Assembly (NCBI RefSeq): GCF_003073045.1 | Contig: NC_037602.1 | Coordinates: 930,001-994,000 of the forward strand | DNA length: 64,000 nucleotides | Direction of reading: 5' to 3' | Source: Pomacea canaliculata | Taxonomy: Eukaryota > Mollusca > Gastropoda > Architaenioglossa > Ampullariidae | Shown: positions 62,534-64,000 of the stretch, piece by piece | Layout: every line of letters begins with the position of its first letter | Position numbering within the stretch: the first letter of the stretch is position 1 | The notes under the pieces: generated by a model | Database searches by the model: none | Seen by the model: the letters and a program-made list of their open reading frames with translations, nothing else | What the model was told of the DNA's origin: nothing | Program-made: the position numbers and the translations under genes

Positions 62534-63525
62534 GAGATGACTGTAGATGTAACAGTAACGACTCCAGAGAATAAGGTGAGTGACATCAGGAGAACACTGG
62601 GAAGATATTGAGTGATCTTGAGAATATGAAGGAATGTGATCACATGTAACTACAAGAGGCTGACCATCACTTAGTTCATTCACTGCAGCTCAAGGGCTGT
62701 CAGAGCGAGTGAAGTGGGGGAGTGGACTGCAGCCAGTAGAAACAACAGTTCGCACTTCAAAATAACCTTACATAAATAACTTTATGTACATTATATACAT
62801 TATATAAATAACTTTATGTACATTACGTACACAATAAAATAACATTATATAAATAACATTATAAATAACTTTATATAAATAACTGTATATACATTATACA
62901 AATAGCATTATATAAATAACATTATACACATTATACAAATAACTTTATATAAATAAATTTTATACATTATATACAGTCCTGTTGCAAACCAGAAGAAGAA
63001 TACAACCCAGTAGAAGCACGTGTAAGCATGATGGAGAGACATGAGAGGTGTAATGCTGCCGGAAGTACCAGAAGTCTACAAAATGTTCCTCTTAAAGTTC
63101 ACTTGACTGATAATCACAGAACTCAGGTCAGTCAGTACATGCTAAATATAGAATAGTGATGTCATGGTACAGGGGACGGGAGGTGGACTATGGGCATGAC
63201 GTCATGTAAGTTCTGCGTCATCACACCTTTGACGTCACTGTTTCCTTTCTTTTGTCGTCAGTGGTAATCAGACATGGCGCTGTGTGTGTTCGACTGACAT
63301 GTTTGTTTGTTGTGTCTGCCCGGACAGTCGTAGAGCAGCGGTTGATAACTTATCACTGTATTATATTTATGATGTAAATAGAACAATTAAAAAAAAAATC
63401 CAAGAAAGTCGAAAGCAGGAAGCGTCACCTCTCATGGGTCCTAGCTCGCAGTTATCTCCCATAAAGCCTGGCAGACAGTCACAGGTACCAGCGCTAGGTG
63501 TCCCTCCATTCTGGCAAAGTTCTTT
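61112..63525 (-). CDS. EGF-like plus fibrinogen C-terminal domain protein (fibrinogen-related protein), 3' part of gene
   Basis: Minus-strand exons 63525-63429, 62288-62029, 61492-61112 (stop at 61114-61112); the 5' part is not in the window. The first exon encodes one EGF-like module half or more (KELCQNGGTPSAGTCDC, then LPGFMGDNCE). The junction g|at joins it to DCSDYKISGQASAVVRM, the usual start of a fibrinogen C-terminal domain (FReD). The FReD spans ~213 residues: NFTRSWREYRDGFGNVSDTH, WLGLENMHILTSQNRKYQLN, then FVVKGEDSLYQF, the calcium-site stretch YDNDNDGD, and NCASRHSGGWWFHGNTC. The N-terminal subdomain lacks the GGGWTV block normally just before the xRR motif, reading CYNEMSTLMTRR instead. 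Such proteins are secreted lectin-like or matrix molecules; in snails many act in defence, but function here is not shown. No frame break seen. Confidence 0.87.
62437..62534. repeat. (AAT)n microsatellite in FReD gene intron
   Basis: GAT then AAT units for about 97 bases with one slip near 62482. It lies in the intron between the EGF exon and the first FReD exon; reading it as protein gives Tyr or Ile or Leu runs that are not real. Confidence 0.92.
62766..62976. repeat. Degenerate AT-rich tandem repeat
   Basis: Imperfect units built from ataaataactttat, gtacattatatacattat and ataaataacattat, repeated about eight times with variable spacing, inside the intron of the FReD gene. Confidence 0.7.
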
Positions 63526-64000
63526 CTGAAACATTTGGTCTTACAATTTACAATTACAATCTTTTACACGAGGAAATTTAAATCATTTCAGTTGATAGCG
63601 TGTAGGTTCTGGAAAGTATATTTTAAACTTTTGATCTAAACAGACTTCATGAGTGATGTTTCCAAAATGGCCGATGAGTTCTAACGTAAATTCATATTCT
63701 ACTCACAATGTAGTATAACTTGAGTAATCCACAAGGACAACTACAGGTAGTGCTCATACGCTAGCAATATACAGATAAGTACATAATCTACATGTTCACA
63801 ACAGTGAATAAGTTCTCTATCTCTCTCAACATATACATACTTATATCTCACACACACACACAGAGTAACAGTAGTCACTGTAGTTGCACTACATTACGTG
63901 ACGTCAGGCTGACACAACATAACGGTCACTAGAGCAGATCACGTGTATGGTACGTGCAATAAATGCAGTCAGTGAGAACTACTCACGTGACGGCCCATTA
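63526..64000. other. Intron or upstream sequence of the FReD gene; no exon recognised
   Basis: AT-rich with a short CA tract (63850-63862). No upstream EGF, coiled-coil or signal-peptide exon could be identified on the minus strand. Confidence 0.4.

Noticed and set aside
1..64000. CRISPR array, bacterial operon or integrated virus
   Set aside because: Spliced animal genes throughout; the regular repeats are spacer-free microsatellites, and no viral structural or integrase gene was seen.

Overview
This is eukaryotic genomic DNA, most likely from a gastropod mollusc. Genes carry GT-AG introns (one is GC-AG), the DNA is AT-rich with many microsatellites, and most of the recognisable coding material is a tandem family of class A GPCRs that resembles the gastropod chemosensory-receptor expansions. 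The taxon is an inference from family resemblance; no marker gene settles the species.

Left edge (1-6.5 kb): two conserved single-copy genes stand head to head about 0.5 kb apart. The 5' part of snurportin-1 (SNUPN, minus strand, six coding exons visible, the last cut by the window edge) imports spliceosomal snRNPs into the nucleus. Carboxypeptidase Q (CPQ, plus strand, two coding exons) is an M28 zinc peptidase; its long exon carries three apparent single-base deletions.

11.4-58.9 kb: an inverted cluster of seven receptor units, named A to G here. A, B and C are on the plus strand; D, E, F and G are on the minus strand. All share one four-exon plan with intron phases 0, 1 and 2: exon 1 = extracellular N-terminus, exon 2 = TM1-TM2, exon 3 = TM3-TM4, exon 4 = TM5-TM7. 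A has lost the core of exon 3 and has no adjacent exon 4. E keeps only exon 1 and a broken piece of exon 4. B, C, F and G are nearly full length, with one or two single-base indels each. D has intact exons 2-4 but no start codon in exon 1. A further exon-4 tail relic sits at 25.83 kb against the right edge of a 2.15 kb (GAGT)n array; a tRNA-like SINE head abuts the left edge.

Right edge (61.1-63.5 kb): a minus-strand gene encodes an EGF-like module followed by a fibrinogen C-terminal domain (FREP/tenascin/angiopoietin type); its 5' end lies beyond the window.

The gaps hold SINE- and MITE-like pieces, a LINE reverse-transcriptase relic, minisatellites and microsatellites, and no other gene I can support. 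Eight single-base frame breaks occur in coding regions that otherwise look constrained (CPQ x3, B, C, F x2, G). Either the assembly has residual indel errors or there are several recent pseudogenes; the sequence alone cannot decide.
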